Shown here: positions 1-10,064 of the stretch, in pieces
How positions within the stretch are numbered: position 1 is the stretch's first letter
Layout: each line of letters starts with the position of its first letter
NCBI GenBank assembly: GCA_024399655.1
Contig: JAKSNP010000008.1
Coordinates: forward strand, 41,461 to 105,460
DNA: 64,000 bases
Source of the DNA: Paludibacteraceae bacterium
GTDB taxonomy: Bacteria; Bacteroidota; Bacteroidia; Bacteroidales; Paludibacteraceae
Direction of reading: 5' to 3'
Notes under the pieces: generated by a model
The model's database searches: none
What the model saw: only the letters and a program-made list of their open reading frames with translations
Told to the model about the DNA's origin: nothing
Program-made: the position numbers and the translations under genes

Positions 1-2
1 AT

Positions 3-3000
3 AAGCTGAATTTTAAATTGGAGGCATCCTCTTATAGCTTGTTGGCTGATTTGAAAGTGGATGGAGTCAGCTTGCCTGATTTTTCTCCATCGCAATATAC
101 TTATTATGTGACTCTTCCGATCGGAACTACTGAATTGCCTTCAATTACGTGGGAACAGGGGGACGCTTATCAGTCTGTTGAATTGACTACAGCCGGTATT
201 GACGGTACGACCCGTGTAACCGTAACAGCCGCCAATGGCGAACAAACGGTCTATAAAATTATTTTCACGACGCTTAAATCGGAAATCTCCACGTTGGATA
301 TGATTTATCTGGATGGTGATTCGTTGTCGGGCTTCTCATCAGATATAACGGCTTATCATATAGAGTTGCCTGTAGGTACTACTTCGCTTCCTGTTATCAC
401 TTATGATATGTCGGATGAATATGAGACTGTTACAATGATGACCGGCTCTGTAAATGGAACTACTCGTTTGACCGTCATGGCGGGTAATGGCAACACCACC
501 GTTTATCAACTTACATTTTCCGTCCGTCAGGCTACAGATGCTTCACTGCGCATGATTTATTTGGATGGTGATTCGTTGCCTGGTTTCGCCCCGGAACTGA
601 CTGAATATTGGGTCAATTTGCCGCAAGGAACGACTGTCCTGCCTGAAGTTACTTATACGCAAGCTGATGAATGGCAGACTGTATCGGCAAGATCGGGTGG
701 ACTTAATGGTGATTATCGTTTGACTGTTCGTCCCCAAAATGGCGCTAGCCGTACTTATATAATTCACTTCTCGGTTGCTACGTCTTCTAATGTAAATCTT
801 TTGATGATTTATTTGGATGGTCAACCATTGACCGGTTTTGATCCTGAGATTTTGAATTATGTGGATACTCTTCCCGCAGGTCAAAGTACAATTCCTACGG
901 TAACTTATACCAAAGCGGAGAATGGACAGAAAGTCCTCAGCGTTGTGGAAGGTTATACGCAAACTATCAAAGTTACTGCTGAAAATGGAGCTATCAGAAT
1001 ATATACAATTGTGTTTGTCGTTCAAAAGTCCGAGAGTGCCTATTTGAAGATGATATACCTTGATGGAGATTCTCTTCCTGGATTCGAGCCTGCTAATCTG
1101 GTATACGACAGTTTGATTTTGGCTACATCCTCCTGTCCTGTAATTACAGTTGACAAAGAGGAAGGACAGCAAGTGACGATTACTTCTCCTGCTTCTGCCG
1201 GTACCGCGCGTATTAGAGTTACTCCTGAATCGGGGGCGTACAATACTTACGTACTTCATTTTATCGACACTACTTCCAGTCATTCATCATATAGCCATGA
1301 TACGGTTCCTGCCCCATATATCATGTCTGGCGATTGTTCCTTGAATAATATCCTGCTTGATGGAGTAGGGTTGAATGGTTTCGTTTCTTCTCAATTGAAT
1401 TATTCGATTCAATTGCCTGCCGGCAGTGATATCCCTGTCGTGACATACGTGCGCAATACTGATTTGCAATCCGTTGTGTTCGGTTTTTCGGACCGGAATC
1501 ATTGTAACATGTTTGTTACGGCTGAAAATGGCGATACTGCTACCTATCACGTATCTTTTGTAGTGGAACAGTATCACAATGCCCAATTGGTATCGATGTC
1601 ATTGGCCGACCGTACGTTGGCCTTTGTTCCTGATATTTATGAATATCATGAGAGAATCGATGCCGGTGTCGCTTTGCCTGATTTGAGTGTTGTAGCACGA
1701 GAAGGTCAAACAACGATGATGGTGACTGAAAATGATACGATTCAGAAAGTGATTGTAACAGCAGAAGATGGTACCCAAAACACCTATATTATATATTATA
1801 CGCGCGTTTTGTCCGCTAATGCGCTTTTGCAGGATATCTTGTTAAATGGAGTCAGCCTGAATGGATTTGCAGCCGATAAACATGATTATATCGATACATT
1901 GGCTTGGCGGACTGCTGTTGTTCCTGCTGTTCATCCTGTCGGTCAACATCAAGATCAGGTGATCACAACCAATCATAGCCGCATTAATGGTACTACAACC
2001 ATTCATGTCGAAGCCCCGGATGGTATTACTACTACCGACTATACTATTCAGTTCCCGGTTCGCAAATCTTCTAATCTGGCTCTCGAATATATCATGATTG
2101 ATCATGAGACGGTTTCTATTAATTATCGTCCAGAGCAGACGGATTATGCATTCCTCCTTCCTCTGGGAGATACGATTGTTCCTCAAATTCAATATGGAGA
2201 AGGTGAACCGGAACAGACCGTCGAGTTCGTATCTCGTCCGTTGGGACAAACCAGTAAGATCGTTGTTACAGCCGAGAACGGTGATCAACGTACCTACAAC
2301 CTCTTTTTTGATGTTGAAAAACAATCTCTGCCCAATCGTTTGGCTTCGCTCTCTATTGCGGAAATCGATTATACTATAAGTCTTAAAGACAAGAATCAAC
2401 GTACCTTTACTGTTGATATGCCTTATGGTAGTCGTTCATTTACTGTTGAATATACCAAATCCTATCCTGAGCAGACGGTATTCGTGCAACCAGGTGGAGT
2501 AAACAATCCTACCGTCTTGACAGTTAAAGCCAATGTGGATGGCGTCGCTGATGAAGTTTATACGGTGATACCTGTTGTACCGACTGCAGATCCTGCTGTT
2601 CTTACCGATATTATGGTTAACGGTGTTTCGATTGATGGTTTCAATAGCGAACAATTCTCATATATCGTGAATGTTTCTGCAAGACCGGTCATCCGTTATA
2701 CTCTCAATAAAGGTGCTGAAATCAATATCTTGGACCAGACAAGTAAGCATTGGTCTGCAGAAGTTTCTTATGGCGACCGTACGAATGTGTATAATGTTTG
2801 GTATTATTATCCGGATGAGTATGTCCCCAATGCCGAATTTACTGAATGGACCACGTGTGATGTTTATTCGGATGCAAACAAACCGGTAGGCTGGAATACA
2901 ATTGGTGATGCATTGGGTAAGCACAATATCATCATTATCGGTTCGTTTACTCCGGATGCCTTGATTGAAAAAAGCGGAACTGATGCTGTAAAACTGACTA

Positions 3001-6000
3001 CTGCATATAGTAATCCTGGTGGTGGCGCAATTCCCGGATTTATTACTTTGGGTAAAGTGCATGGCTCATGGGGTGTGGCCGGTTCTTCTAGTTTTGATAT
3101 TAGTGGTGGTATTTCGTTCCATAACAGTCCGGATATAATGCAGATTCGTTATTATAGTACCACTGTCAAAAATAATAGTCTGATTCAATACACATTGGTC
3201 GGCTCAAATGGCGAAAGTACTTTGGAATGGAAAGATACAGAAACATCTTCCAATTACAAAGTGGTGGATTTCGACCTTTCGGCTGCTAATGTCGCTGCAG
3301 GTGATCCTACACTTCTTAATATCGTGTTGGACTCGTATTATCAAGTGTCAGGTACGATTACCGCAGCTACAACACCTCAAATGTATATTGATTATGTTCG
3401 CATGTTCTATAATCATGAACTTGTCAGCATGACTGTCAACGGTGTTGAGGCTATTCGCACGGATGATGCATTTGAATATGTTTTGGATGATCCCGAGCAA
3501 ATAGAACTTCCTGTTTTGTCCTTCAACGGAGAAGTCCTTGACCAGGCGCCTGTAGTGACTTGGAGTGCGGAAACTCTTGACGGGGCCAATGCGGTTCGTA
3601 CGGCATCAATCCGAAATTTTGCTGAAAACGGTATTGACTATTCGGATTATACTCTTTCTGTGGTACGCCCGTTGTGTCAGAAAAATCAATTGAGCCAATT
3701 GTATGTGAATGGAACTTTGCTCAAGAATTTTGTTCCTGCTACAACGGATTATACAATCCATCTCAATTCTTCCGTTCATAGTTTGCCTGATATCGTGCCT
3801 GTTATGGCAAGCAGCCGTCAAACTGTTACTACTGCATATTCTGATTCTGTTTTCACTATTACGGTAACTCCGGAGTATGGCAATTCCACCATTTATACCA
3901 TACGCATGGTAACTGACCTCAGTAGCGATGTCACTCTTCAAGATATTGTAGCCGAAGGTGTCGAGTACAATCCTGCTCAAAATGATTATGTTATTGAAGC
4001 AGATAAGATGCCGTCTATTTCATTTATCAAAAATATGGATAAACAGGTTGTTGAACAAATCGCAGTTAATGATCAGTTGACCCATATTGTTGTTACCGCT
4101 GAAAATGGTTCACAAGGTGTTTATACAATTACCTTGAATATGCTTGCCCCTGAATCTACCGGTTTGTTGTCGGAACTTGAACTTAACGGAAATGTTCCTG
4201 CTGATTTCCACAACACTACCTATACTTACGAAAAAGAGCGTCCTTCCTCTACTGCTTTCCGTCGTGAAAATAATCTTGACTCTGTTGTTTTCATTCAGAC
4301 CGGTACTTATATGGAATGGCAAGTTTATGGAGCAGAATCGCATGCGTATCGTTTGACTTATCCTACCGATCCTTCTCATATCGCCAACTTGGCTGCTATC
4401 TATGTTGATGGTACACCGTTGGAGGGATTCTCTTCTGCTGTTACCGAATATACCATTTATAGCGATTCTGCAGTCCAATTGCAGGCTGTCGGTGCAGATG
4501 AACGTCAGCATATCTCAGTCGTCCGTCCTGAAGGTGAAAATACTTATACTATTACCGTTACTGCTGAAGATGCAACTACGCAAATGATTTATACGGTTAC
4601 CTTGTTGCCTAATCAATCGGATAATGCCTACTTGAGTGATATCAGTTTGGACGGAGTTACAATTCCTGCCTTCCGCCAGGATTCGTTGAATTATCTTATA
4701 GTTCTGCCGGCCGGATCTTCCAAACAACGTCAACCGATGATGCCGTCTTTGTCCTACGTCCTCGCTGAGCCTTCACAAAAAGCGCAGGTTGAATATGGCA
4801 TTTTAGGTGAACCTACCTATATTAACGTGACGGCAGGTGATGGCTTGACATCAGCTCTCTATAGTGTTTTGATTGAGGCTGAACCCAGCCATAATGCGGA
4901 GTTGTCTGCTATTTATGTCAATGGTACTGCACTTGATCACTTTGAAGCCGGTCGTCATTATTATTCATTGCAGGTGCAAACCGATGAAGTTGAAATTACA
5001 TGGCAAACGGTTGATAGTTTCCAAACAATTACGGAATTGGCCGGTGAAAACAACGAACGCATTATTCGTGTCGTAGCTGAGGACGGTACTACAACCACTG
5101 ATTATACGATTGATTTGTTTGTCGAAGCTCAGTCTTCAGATGCTACCTTGCGTATGATTCTGCTTGATGGTGAGGAGTTCAAACATTTCCAATACATGAT
5201 TAATCCTCGTTTGGATTTCTCTCCGATGCAAAATCGTTACTCCATCAATCTTCCTTCCGGTTCTACAGTCCTTCCTGAAGTGTCCGCTCAATTGTCGATG
5301 GATGGCCAGATTGTTGATGTCCGTATTGAAGGTATGACGGTTTATCTGGATGTTACAGCACGTGATGGAGTTACTACCAATACCTATTCGTTGGAATTCT
5401 TCACACCGTTGTCCTCCAATGCTCACCTGCAGGCTATCTTCCTTGATGGTGAAGAAATGGCGGGCTTTGATCGTGAAACTACGTATTACTTGGTTAATCT
5501 GCCCGTGGGTACGCATTCCTTGCCTGAAATTTATGGATTGAAAGAAGAAACTACCCAATCTGTAGCATCACCTGTAATGGCTGATAATAAAGCGGTCATT
5601 TTGGTTACAGCGGAGGATGGCACACAATTACGTTACACCTTGCAATTCGTCTTCTTGCAGTCCGATCAGGATCAGTTGCTTGATCTTTATCTCGATGGCG
5701 TGGAAATTGCCGACTTCCGTCCTGATACATTCTTCTATGCTGTTGATCTGCCGGTCGGAACGGTTGCTTTCCCGGAGGTAAGTTGGGAAGCCGGTGACGA
5801 ATGGCAGACGGTATCTTCTTCCGTTATCCGTCAGTCTGCTGACAATCAGGTTGTACAGGTCAATGTGATTGCCGAATCGGGACGTAAGAATATTTATACG
5901 GTTGAATTCTCCATCCTTAAATCTGTTGTAGATACCCTTCAGATGATTTATATTGACAACCGCCCGTTAGCAGGTTTTGATCCGTATCAGTCTGTCTATT

Positions 6001-7592
6001 ATTATACTGTTCCTGCCGGAGCCTCTGAGATACCTGATTTCTATTTCATCAGTGGTGATGAATATCAGACGGTTACATCAGTTGTCTTGCCGGATACTAT
6101 GTTGATGAAGAGCTTGGGAGTACGCTTGGATATTGTCGCCACGGCTCAAACCGGCGCTCAACGTACATATACGGTTCATTTCCCGATGACTTTGTCTGAC
6201 GAAGTGGCATTGAACATGATTTGGTATGATGGAACCAACCTCGCGAACTACGACGAAGGTGTCCTCAATTATCGCGTCGTTCTTCCCTATGGCACCGAGC
6301 ATTTGGGTAATATAACGGTTACCAAGAAAGAAGATGCCCAGAATGTGGATATCATTGTCGAAGGTGATAGTTTGTGTACTATCAACGTCTTGGCTGAAGA
6401 CGGTGTTTCCACGCAAACTTATACTATTCGTTTCACTCGTGCATTGTCGCCGTATGCTTTATTGGATATGATCAGTTTGAATGGAGTCGATATCCCCACA
6501 TTCGTTCCCGATAGTTTTGAGTACGATGTAGTATTGGAGAAAGGTGAGTCGCTTCCCGCTATTTCCTGGCTCAAAGGCGAAGAAATGCAGTCTGTAAGTG
6601 TTGATTCTGTTTCTGTTGAGATGGATGGCCGACGTTATGTCAATTATCTCCTCATGGTTACTTCTGCCGATGGTGAAAATATGGTTGAATACATTATCTC
6701 CTTTACCTATCGCTTGAGTGACTTTACAGCTCTGAATACCATTATGGTTAAGGGCCTGCCGGTGTCCATGGATGAGAACTTCGATGCTGACTTCGCTCCG
6801 GACCTTCTCACTTATACCAAGTTCTATCCTATTGGTTCTGATTCTACAGCCTTCTTTGCGGCAGATGATGTAAGCTATCAATTGGGCGACCAATATCAGA
6901 CGGCTGAAATCCGTCAGGATGATCCTTCTACGATTAGCATTAAGGTTATCGCCGAGAATGGTGAAGATTATCGTATGTATATCCTGCGTCAGGAGATTAT
7001 CCTTTCTTCCAATTGCTTGGTTGAAATGATTTATCTGGATGGCAAACCGTTCTATGCTTTTGATTCCCTCACGTATTCATATACTTACTACCTCTATGAG
7101 GGACAGACGGTTCCGCAGATTACGTTTGACCCGGTTGATTCTTTCAGTATAGCTTATCCTGTTACTCCGGGCGAAATCGAAGTCGCTCCTTGGATAATTA
7201 TTTGTGAAGCTCAGGATGGTACGACCGCTTATTACGAAATCAACTTTGTTTATTCGCCTATTAATACGGCTGATAAACCATACGAAGGTGATGTGCTTGT
7301 CCAACGTATCCCGGGCACAAGCCAAGTCGCTTTTGCTTCATTGCGAAAGAACGTGAGTGTCGCCGTTTATGATCGTAGCGGCCAGATGATTTATTACCAG
7401 GCGCTTGAAGAATCCGATCCTAATAACATCGTTGTTGAAGCCGATGGTAATGGGCGTGATTGTTTCACGCATGTTCGTGATTACAGCCAATGTCCTACGC
7501 TCAAACTTGAACTCAATACAGTTTATATCTACTGCTTCTTCGAGAACGATAAAGAGCGTATCAAAGCAGGTAAGTTGATGATTACTTATTGA
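3..7592 (+). CDS. Giant secreted protein of cadherin-like repeats with T9SS-like C-terminal domain (5' end outside window)
   Basis: The frame is open to the left edge, so the true start lies upstream; 2,529 residues are visible. I count 26 units of about 80-90 residues. Each opens with a pattern like L-x-x-I-Y-L-D-G-x-x-L-x-G-F, continues with Y-x-x-x-L-P-x-G-T and Q-T-V, and closes with V-T-A-E-[ND]-G-x-x-x-x-Y-T-I-x-F. This matches the bacterial cadherin-like beta-sandwich (PF12733 type). Units 11 and 12 are separated by about 200 residues (roughly 935-1135) of non-repeat sequence. That insert contains NAEFTEW and PVGWNTIGDA and resembles the Bacteroidota PCMD-type putative carbohydrate-binding domain (tentative). 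The last 110 residues (VAVYDRSGQMIY, then a closing beta-strand KAGKLMITY) look like a divergent type A T9SS sorting domain. Inferred role: a long stalk or adhesin at the cell surface. A hairpin terminator follows. Confidence 0.85.
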   Translation, partial: KLNFKLEASSYSLLADLKVDGVSLPDFSPSQYTYYVTLPIGTTELPSITWEQGDAYQSVELTTAGIDGTTRVTVTAANGEQTVYKIIFTTLKSEISTLDMIYLDGDSLSGFSSDITAYHIELPVGTTSLPVITYDMSDEYETVTMMTGSVNGTTRLTVMAGNGNTTVYQLTFSVRQATDASLRMIYLDGDSLPGFAPELTEYWVNLPQGTTVLPEVTYTQADEWQTVSARSGGLNGDYRLTVRPQNGASRTYIIHFSVATSSNVNLLMIYLDGQPLTGFDPEILNYVDTLPAGQSTIPTVTYTKAENGQKVLSVVEGYTQTIKVTAENGAIRIYTIVFVVQKSESAYLKMIYLDGDSLPGFEPANLVYDSLILATSSCPVITVDKEEGQQVTITSPASAGTARIRVTPESGAYNTYVLHFIDTTSSHSSYSHDTVPAPYIMSGDCSLNNILLDGVGLNGFVSSQLNYSIQLPAGSDIPVVTYVRNTDLQSVVFGFSDRNHCNMFVTAENGDTATYHVSFVVEQYHNAQLVSMSLADRTLAFVPDIYEYHERIDAGVALPDLSVVAREGQTTMMVTENDTIQKVIVTAEDGTQNTYIIYYTRVLSANALLQDILLNGVSLNGFAADKHDYIDTLAWRTAVVPAVHPVGQHQDQVITTNHSRINGTTTIHVEAPDGITTTDYTIQFPVRKSSNLALEYIMIDHETVSINYRPEQTDYAFLLPLGDTIVPQIQYGEGEPEQTVEFVSRPLGQTSKIVVTAENGDQRTYNLFFDVEKQSLPNRLASLSIAEIDYTISLKDKNQRTFTVDMPYGSRSFTVEYTKSYPEQTVFVQPGGVNNPTVLTVKANVDGVADEVYTVIPVVPTADPAVLTDIMVNGVSIDGFNSEQFSYIVNVSARPVIRYTLNKGAEINILDQTSKHWSAEVSYGDRTNVYNVWYYYPDEYVPNAEFTEWTTCDVYSDANKPVGWNTIGDALGKHNIIIIGSFTPDALIEKSGTDAVKLTTAYSNPGGGAIPGFITLGKVHGSWGVAGSSSFDISGGISFHNSPDIMQIRYYSTTVKNNSLIQYTLVGSNGESTLEWKDTETSSNYKVVDFDLSAANVAAGDPTLLNIVLDSYYQVSGTITAATTPQMYIDYVRMFYNHELVSMTVNGVEAIRTDDAFEYVLDDPEQIELPVLSFNGEVLDQAPVVTWSAETLDGANAVRTASIRNFAENGIDYSDYTLSVVRPLCQKNQLSQLYVNGTLLKNFVPATTDYTIHLNSSVHSLPDIVPVMASSRQTVTTAYSDSVFTITVTPEYGNSTIYTIRMVTDLSSDVTLQDIVAEGVEYNPAQNDYVIEADKMPSISFIKNMDKQVVEQIAVNDQLTHIVVTAENGSQGVYTITLNMLAPESTGLLSELELNGNVPADFHNTTYTYEKERPSSTAFRRENNLDSVVFIQTGTYMEWQVYGAESHAYRLTYPTDPSHIANLAAIYVDGTPLEGFSSAVTEYTIYSDSAVQLQAVGADERQHISVVRPEGENTYTITVTAEDATTQMIYTVTLLPNQSDNAYLSDISLDGVTIPAFRQDSLNYLIVLPAGSSKQRQPMMPSLSYVLAEPSQKAQVEYGILGEPTYINVTAGDGLTSALYSVLIEAEPSHNAELSAIYVNGTALDHFEAGRHYYSLQVQTDEVEITWQTVDSFQTITELAGENNERIIRVVAEDGTTTTDYTIDLFVEAQSSDATLRMILLDGEEFKHFQYMINPRLDFSPMQNRYSINLPSGSTVLPEVSAQLSMDGQIVDVRIEGMTVYLDVTARDGVTTNTYSLEFFTPLSSNAHLQAIFLDGEEMAGFDRETTYYLVNLPVGTHSLPEIYGLKEETTQSVASPVMADNKAVILVTAEDGTQLRYTLQFVFLQSDQDQLLDLYLDGVEIADFRPDTFFYAVDLPVGTVAFPEVSWEAGDEWQTVSSSVIRQSADNQVVQVNVIAESGRKNIYTVEFSILKSVVDTLQMIYIDNRPLAGFDPYQSVYYYTVPAGASEIPDFYFISGDEYQTVTSVVLPDTMLMKSLGVRLDIVATAQTGAQRTYTVHFPMTLSDEVALNMIWYDGTNLANYDEGVLNYRVVLPYGTEHLGNITVTKKEDAQNVDIIVEGDSLCTINVLAEDGVSTQTYTIRFTRALSPYALLDMISLNGVDIPTFVPDSFEYDVVLEKGESLPAISWLKGEEMQSVSVDSVSVEMDGRRYVNYLLMVTSADGENMVEYIISFTYRLSDFTALNTIMVKGLPVSMDENFDADFAPDLLTYTKFYPIGSDSTAFFAADDVSYQLGDQYQTAEIRQDDPSTISIKVIAENGEDYRMYILRQEIILSSNCLVEMIYLDGKPFYAFDSLTYSYTYYLYEGQTVPQITFDPVDSFSIAYPVTPGEIEVAPWIIICEAQDGTTAYYEINFVYSPINTADKPYEGDVLVQRIPGTSQVAFASLRKNVSVAVYDRSGQMIYYQALEESDPNNIVVEADGNGRDCFTHVRDYSQCPTLKLELNTVYIYCFFENDKERIKAGKLMITY

Positions 7593-7600
7593 TCTTGATG

Positions 7601-7630
7601 GCGGTGGGGGTTCAGCCTCCACTGCTTTTT
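7601..7630 (+). terminator. Rho-independent terminator of the giant gene
   Basis: A 10-bp stem with two G-T pairs (7601-7610 with 7616-7625) closes a 5-base loop and is followed by five T. It lies 9 bases after the stop codon. Confidence 0.7.
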
Positions 7631-7669
7631 CTCCTCTTTTCGCCAACATTTTGATAAGAATACGCTATT

Positions 7670-8698
7670 ATGTTGATTATCGGTCCGTGCTCTGCTGAGA
7701 GCCAACAACAATTGATTGATATTGCCGGTGCTTTTGCCGATAGTGAAATTATTTCCTCTTCCGCTCCTTTTTCGAAAATTATCTTCAGAGCCGGCTTGTG
7801 GAAACCACGCACTTCTCCTTCTTCCTTCCAAGGAGTAGGAGAGAACGGTTTGCCTTGGCTGATGAAGGTGTCCCAATCTTTCGGCTTTCCCGTGGCTACC
7901 GAAGTGGCTACACCCGAGCAGATGAATTTGGCTGTGCAGGCAGGAATTGATTATCTGTGGATTGGCGCTCGTACGTCTGCTGACCCGATTGCCGTACAGG
8001 CTTTGGCTAATATGGTTCAACAGCTACAATCCTCCGTTCGTCGGCAGCTGACGGTATTGATTAAAAATCCTACCAATACGGATACTGCTCTTTGGCTGGG
8101 TAATATCCGCCGTTTGCAGGCTGCTGGAGCTTCTGTCCAGGCTATCCATAGGGGATGCAATCATCGCCCTTGTTGGGAAATGGCCTATCGCTTGCGTCAG
8201 GAAATGCCGGATGTGCCTTTGCTATTGGACCCCAGTCACATGAGTGGACAGGCTGATTTGGTGCCCGGACTGTCACATGTCGCGCTTCAATTGGGGTTGG
8301 ACGGCTTGATGATTGAGGTGCATAATCAGCCTGATTGTGCTTTGTCGGATGCTAAACAGCAACTCACTCCTGCTCAATTGTCTTCTCTGCTTTCTGTCTT
8401 GGCTCAAGATTTCCCTGATAGGACTCATACTGCTCGTCCGGATGATTTGGCTTGGCTCCGTTTGATGATGGACGAAGTGGATGATGACCTCTGGAATGTT
8501 TATTTGCGTCGCATGGAGGTGAGCCGTGCTATCGGTGCATATAAGCGTCAGCATAATATGAAAGTGGTACAACCCGCTCGTTTCAACGAAGTTTTGACTC
8601 GCCGACTTGCTTGGGCGAAAGATCACAATCTTGATCCCGTGATTGTTGAAACCATCTTGCATCAGATTCATACCGAAAGTATTCGTATGCAGTCTTGA
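7670..8698 (+). CDS. Bifunctional DAHP synthase / chorismate mutase
   Basis: 342 residues. Residues 1-250 are a DAHP synthase of the KDPS-like class I fold. It condenses phosphoenolpyruvate and erythrose-4-phosphate in the first step of aromatic amino acid synthesis. Visible motifs are IIGPCSAES at the N-terminus, FRAGLWKPRT, LWIGART, VLIKNPTN, AIHRGC and LLDPSHMSG. Residues 260-342 form an all-helical AroQ-type chorismate mutase (DEVDDDLWNVYLRRMEVSRA, then IGAYKRQHNM). The fusion is typical of Bacteroidales, where the mutase half can act in feedback control. The start is tight: the protein begins almost at the first catalytic strand, some 15 residues shorter than I recall for Bacteroides, and no better upstream start is visible. 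It stands alone here, away from pheA or tyrA. Confidence 0.93.
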   Translation: MLIIGPCSAESQQQLIDIAGAFADSEIISSSAPFSKIIFRAGLWKPRTSPSSFQGVGENGLPWLMKVSQSFGFPVATEVATPEQMNLAVQAGIDYLWIGARTSADPIAVQALANMVQQLQSSVRRQLTVLIKNPTNTDTALWLGNIRRLQAAGASVQAIHRGCNHRPCWEMAYRLRQEMPDVPLLLDPSHMSGQADLVPGLSHVALQLGLDGLMIEVHNQPDCALSDAKQQLTPAQLSSLLSVLAQDFPDRTHTARPDDLAWLRLMMDEVDDDLWNVYLRRMEVSRAIGAYKRQHNMKVVQPARFNEVLTRRLAWAKDHNLDPVIVETILHQIHTESIRMQS

Positions 8699-8721
8699 CG
8701 TTCGTCCCTTTGTTTTGCCGA

Positions 8722-8765
8722 GAGTCTCCCGACACTCTCCCGACATTCTCCCCGACACTCGTCCC
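8722..8765. repeat. Short tandem repeat, about 12-13 bp unit
   Basis: The core CTCCCGACA recurs about every 11-13 bases, three to four times with small changes (the third copy has an extra C), just after the DAHP synthase gene. Confidence 0.6.
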
Positions 8766-8912
8766 GCTTCCGAGTGCTTGACAGTATACGGACCCTATAC
8801 GCATCCTAAACGGCAACCTATCCGCTCGTCCTTCTTGCTCGTCCTTCTTGAAAGACGTTGCAAATATACGATCAACATTTTAGGTTTTGCAAATTTTTTC
8901 CGAAAAAATGCA

Positions 8913-9052
8913 AAAAAATCTTCGTTCGAGAGGAACGAGAACGAACATTCCATTTTTGCAAATTCCAGTAAAAAATCTTCGTTCGAGTTAAAGCGAAAAC
9001 GAACATTCCATTTTTGCAAATCCGGCAAAAAAATCTTCGTTTGAGTGAAGCG
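8913..9052. repeat. 57-bp direct repeats, about 2.4 copies, each with a hairpin
   Basis: The element AATCTTCGTT begins near 8917, 8974 and 9032, giving periods of 57 and 58 bp. Copies 1 and 2 share both ends, including ACATTCCATTTTTGCAAAT, while the middle differs. The middle of each can form a hairpin, for example TCGTTC / GAACGA in copy 1 and TTCGTT / AACGAA in copy 2. Copy 3 is partial. No terminator-like T-run or gene goes with it. Confidence 0.75.
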
Positions 9053-9078
9053 AGACATGCTCATTATTAGGACATAGA

Positions 9079-9156
9079 ATTGCATGAATTGCAGATAATG
9101 GCCATATTAGGTATCTGCATGAATGTGCAATTCTGCAATTCTGCAATTCATGCAAT
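9079..9156. repeat. Perfect 17-bp inverted repeat with 44-base loop
   Basis: ATTGCATGAATTGCAGA (9079-9095) is the exact reverse complement of 9140-9156. The right side also carries three tandem GCAATTCT-like units. It could be a long RNA hairpin or the remnant of a small mobile palindromic element. I see no target duplication. Confidence 0.75.
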
Positions 9157-9389
9157 CCATCCTCACCTGTGATGCGATCAGTATACACAATAAACCATGT
9201 CTGCAATCGCCATTTTTCACATTTTACCAGCCCTCCTGGGCCTTTTCGCTTGTCATGGTATTACCGAAGGATCACGCTATCGTGAGCGAAGTATCACCCG
9301 TCCTCCGTACTTTTGAGGGGCATCCTATGGGCCTTTCTTGTCTCAACGGAATGCATTTTTTCGCTTTTTAGTAAAAAAATACTCTTTTT

Positions 9390-9421
9390 TTTGTAACCCC
9401 CCAATGTTCATAGTACTTTTG
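9390..9421 (+). promoter_or_regulatory. Bacteroidota-type promoter for the lipoprotein pair
   Basis: TTTG (9390-9393), 20-bp spacer, TACTTTTG (9414-9421). It implies a leader of about 130 bases before the first lipoprotein. Confidence 0.65.
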
Positions 9422-9558
9422 CATGATTTTTGTAGTAAATATTATGCGTGTTGTTGCACTTTTATAACGTTGGCCACAATGGCAACCGACGTTTATAAAC
9501 AGATATCAACTTGTCCAATTTGGAATAATTATAAACTATTTTATCACTACTATTCAAA

Positions 9559-9996
9559 ATGAAAAAGATTATTTTTGGCCTTGTTGCCGTTATTGTTTGT
9601 GGCTTGTTTTTTGCTTCGTGCCAGCCCAAAGAAACTGGAATGATTGAATTCGGTATTGCTGATAATACGCCTACCGGACTGAGAAATGACAATTTCGCAG
9701 GTATTTATTGCGACTATTTGGATGCTGTTTGGAATGGGTTCATCGAAGCAGGATGCTTGGAAGGACAACATACGTGGTCGGGAGGTTTGGTACTTACCGA
9801 TAAAATCATGAGTAAGAAACAGTTGGACAAATTCGTCAAAGTTCATGCTGACAAGATTATCGAACAGACCATCAAGGAACTGCAGGAAAAGTATCCCGCT
9901 GAAAATCCGAAAAAAGATACGATCCGTTTCCGCTATGGTTGGGGAAATGAAAGTGATAGCCAAAAGGCCGTTTACGATTTGGAAATCGAAATCTGA
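9559..9996 (+). CDS. Small lipoprotein of unknown function
   Basis: 145 residues. A signal peptide of about 20 residues ends in the lipobox FFASC, so the mature protein should be lipid-anchored in the cell envelope. The mature part is mostly polar, with a charged helical stretch (DKFVKVHADKIIEQTIKELQ) followed by a strand-rich end. I do not recognise the family. The next gene, 68 bases downstream, has a similar size and layout (lipobox, central helix, beta-rich end), so the two may be distant paralogues in one operon. No cofactor or catalytic motif is visible. Confidence 0.8.
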   Translation: MKKIIFGLVAVIVCGLFFASCQPKETGMIEFGIADNTPTGLRNDNFAGIYCDYLDAVWNGFIEAGCLEGQHTWSGGLVLTDKIMSKKQLDKFVKVHADKIIEQTIKELQEKYPAENPKKDTIRFRYGWGNESDSQKAVYDLEIEI

Positions 9997-10064
9997 TGCT
10001 TTTGTATCCTGTCACGACATAAGCCTTCGATTATACGTCCGATTTTATTGAATTCAGGTTTTAT

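Larger units (their letters stand above)
8699..9389. other. Repeat-rich intergenic region, no credible gene
   Basis: About 860 bases separate the DAHP synthase and the first lipoprotein. Short open frames on both strands here do not resemble proteins. The stretch holds a short tandem array, 57-bp direct repeats and a long inverted repeat, listed separately. A minus-strand promoter-like pair (TATATTTG at 8868-8861, TTTG box at 8893-8890) points back toward the DAHP synthase 3' end with no recognisable gene downstream. It may drive a small RNA or be coincidental. Confidence 0.6.

Noticed and set aside
9123-9371. 82-codon frame in the gap before the first lipoprotein
   Set aside because: It starts inside the inverted repeat, resembles no protein, and ends before the mapped promoter.
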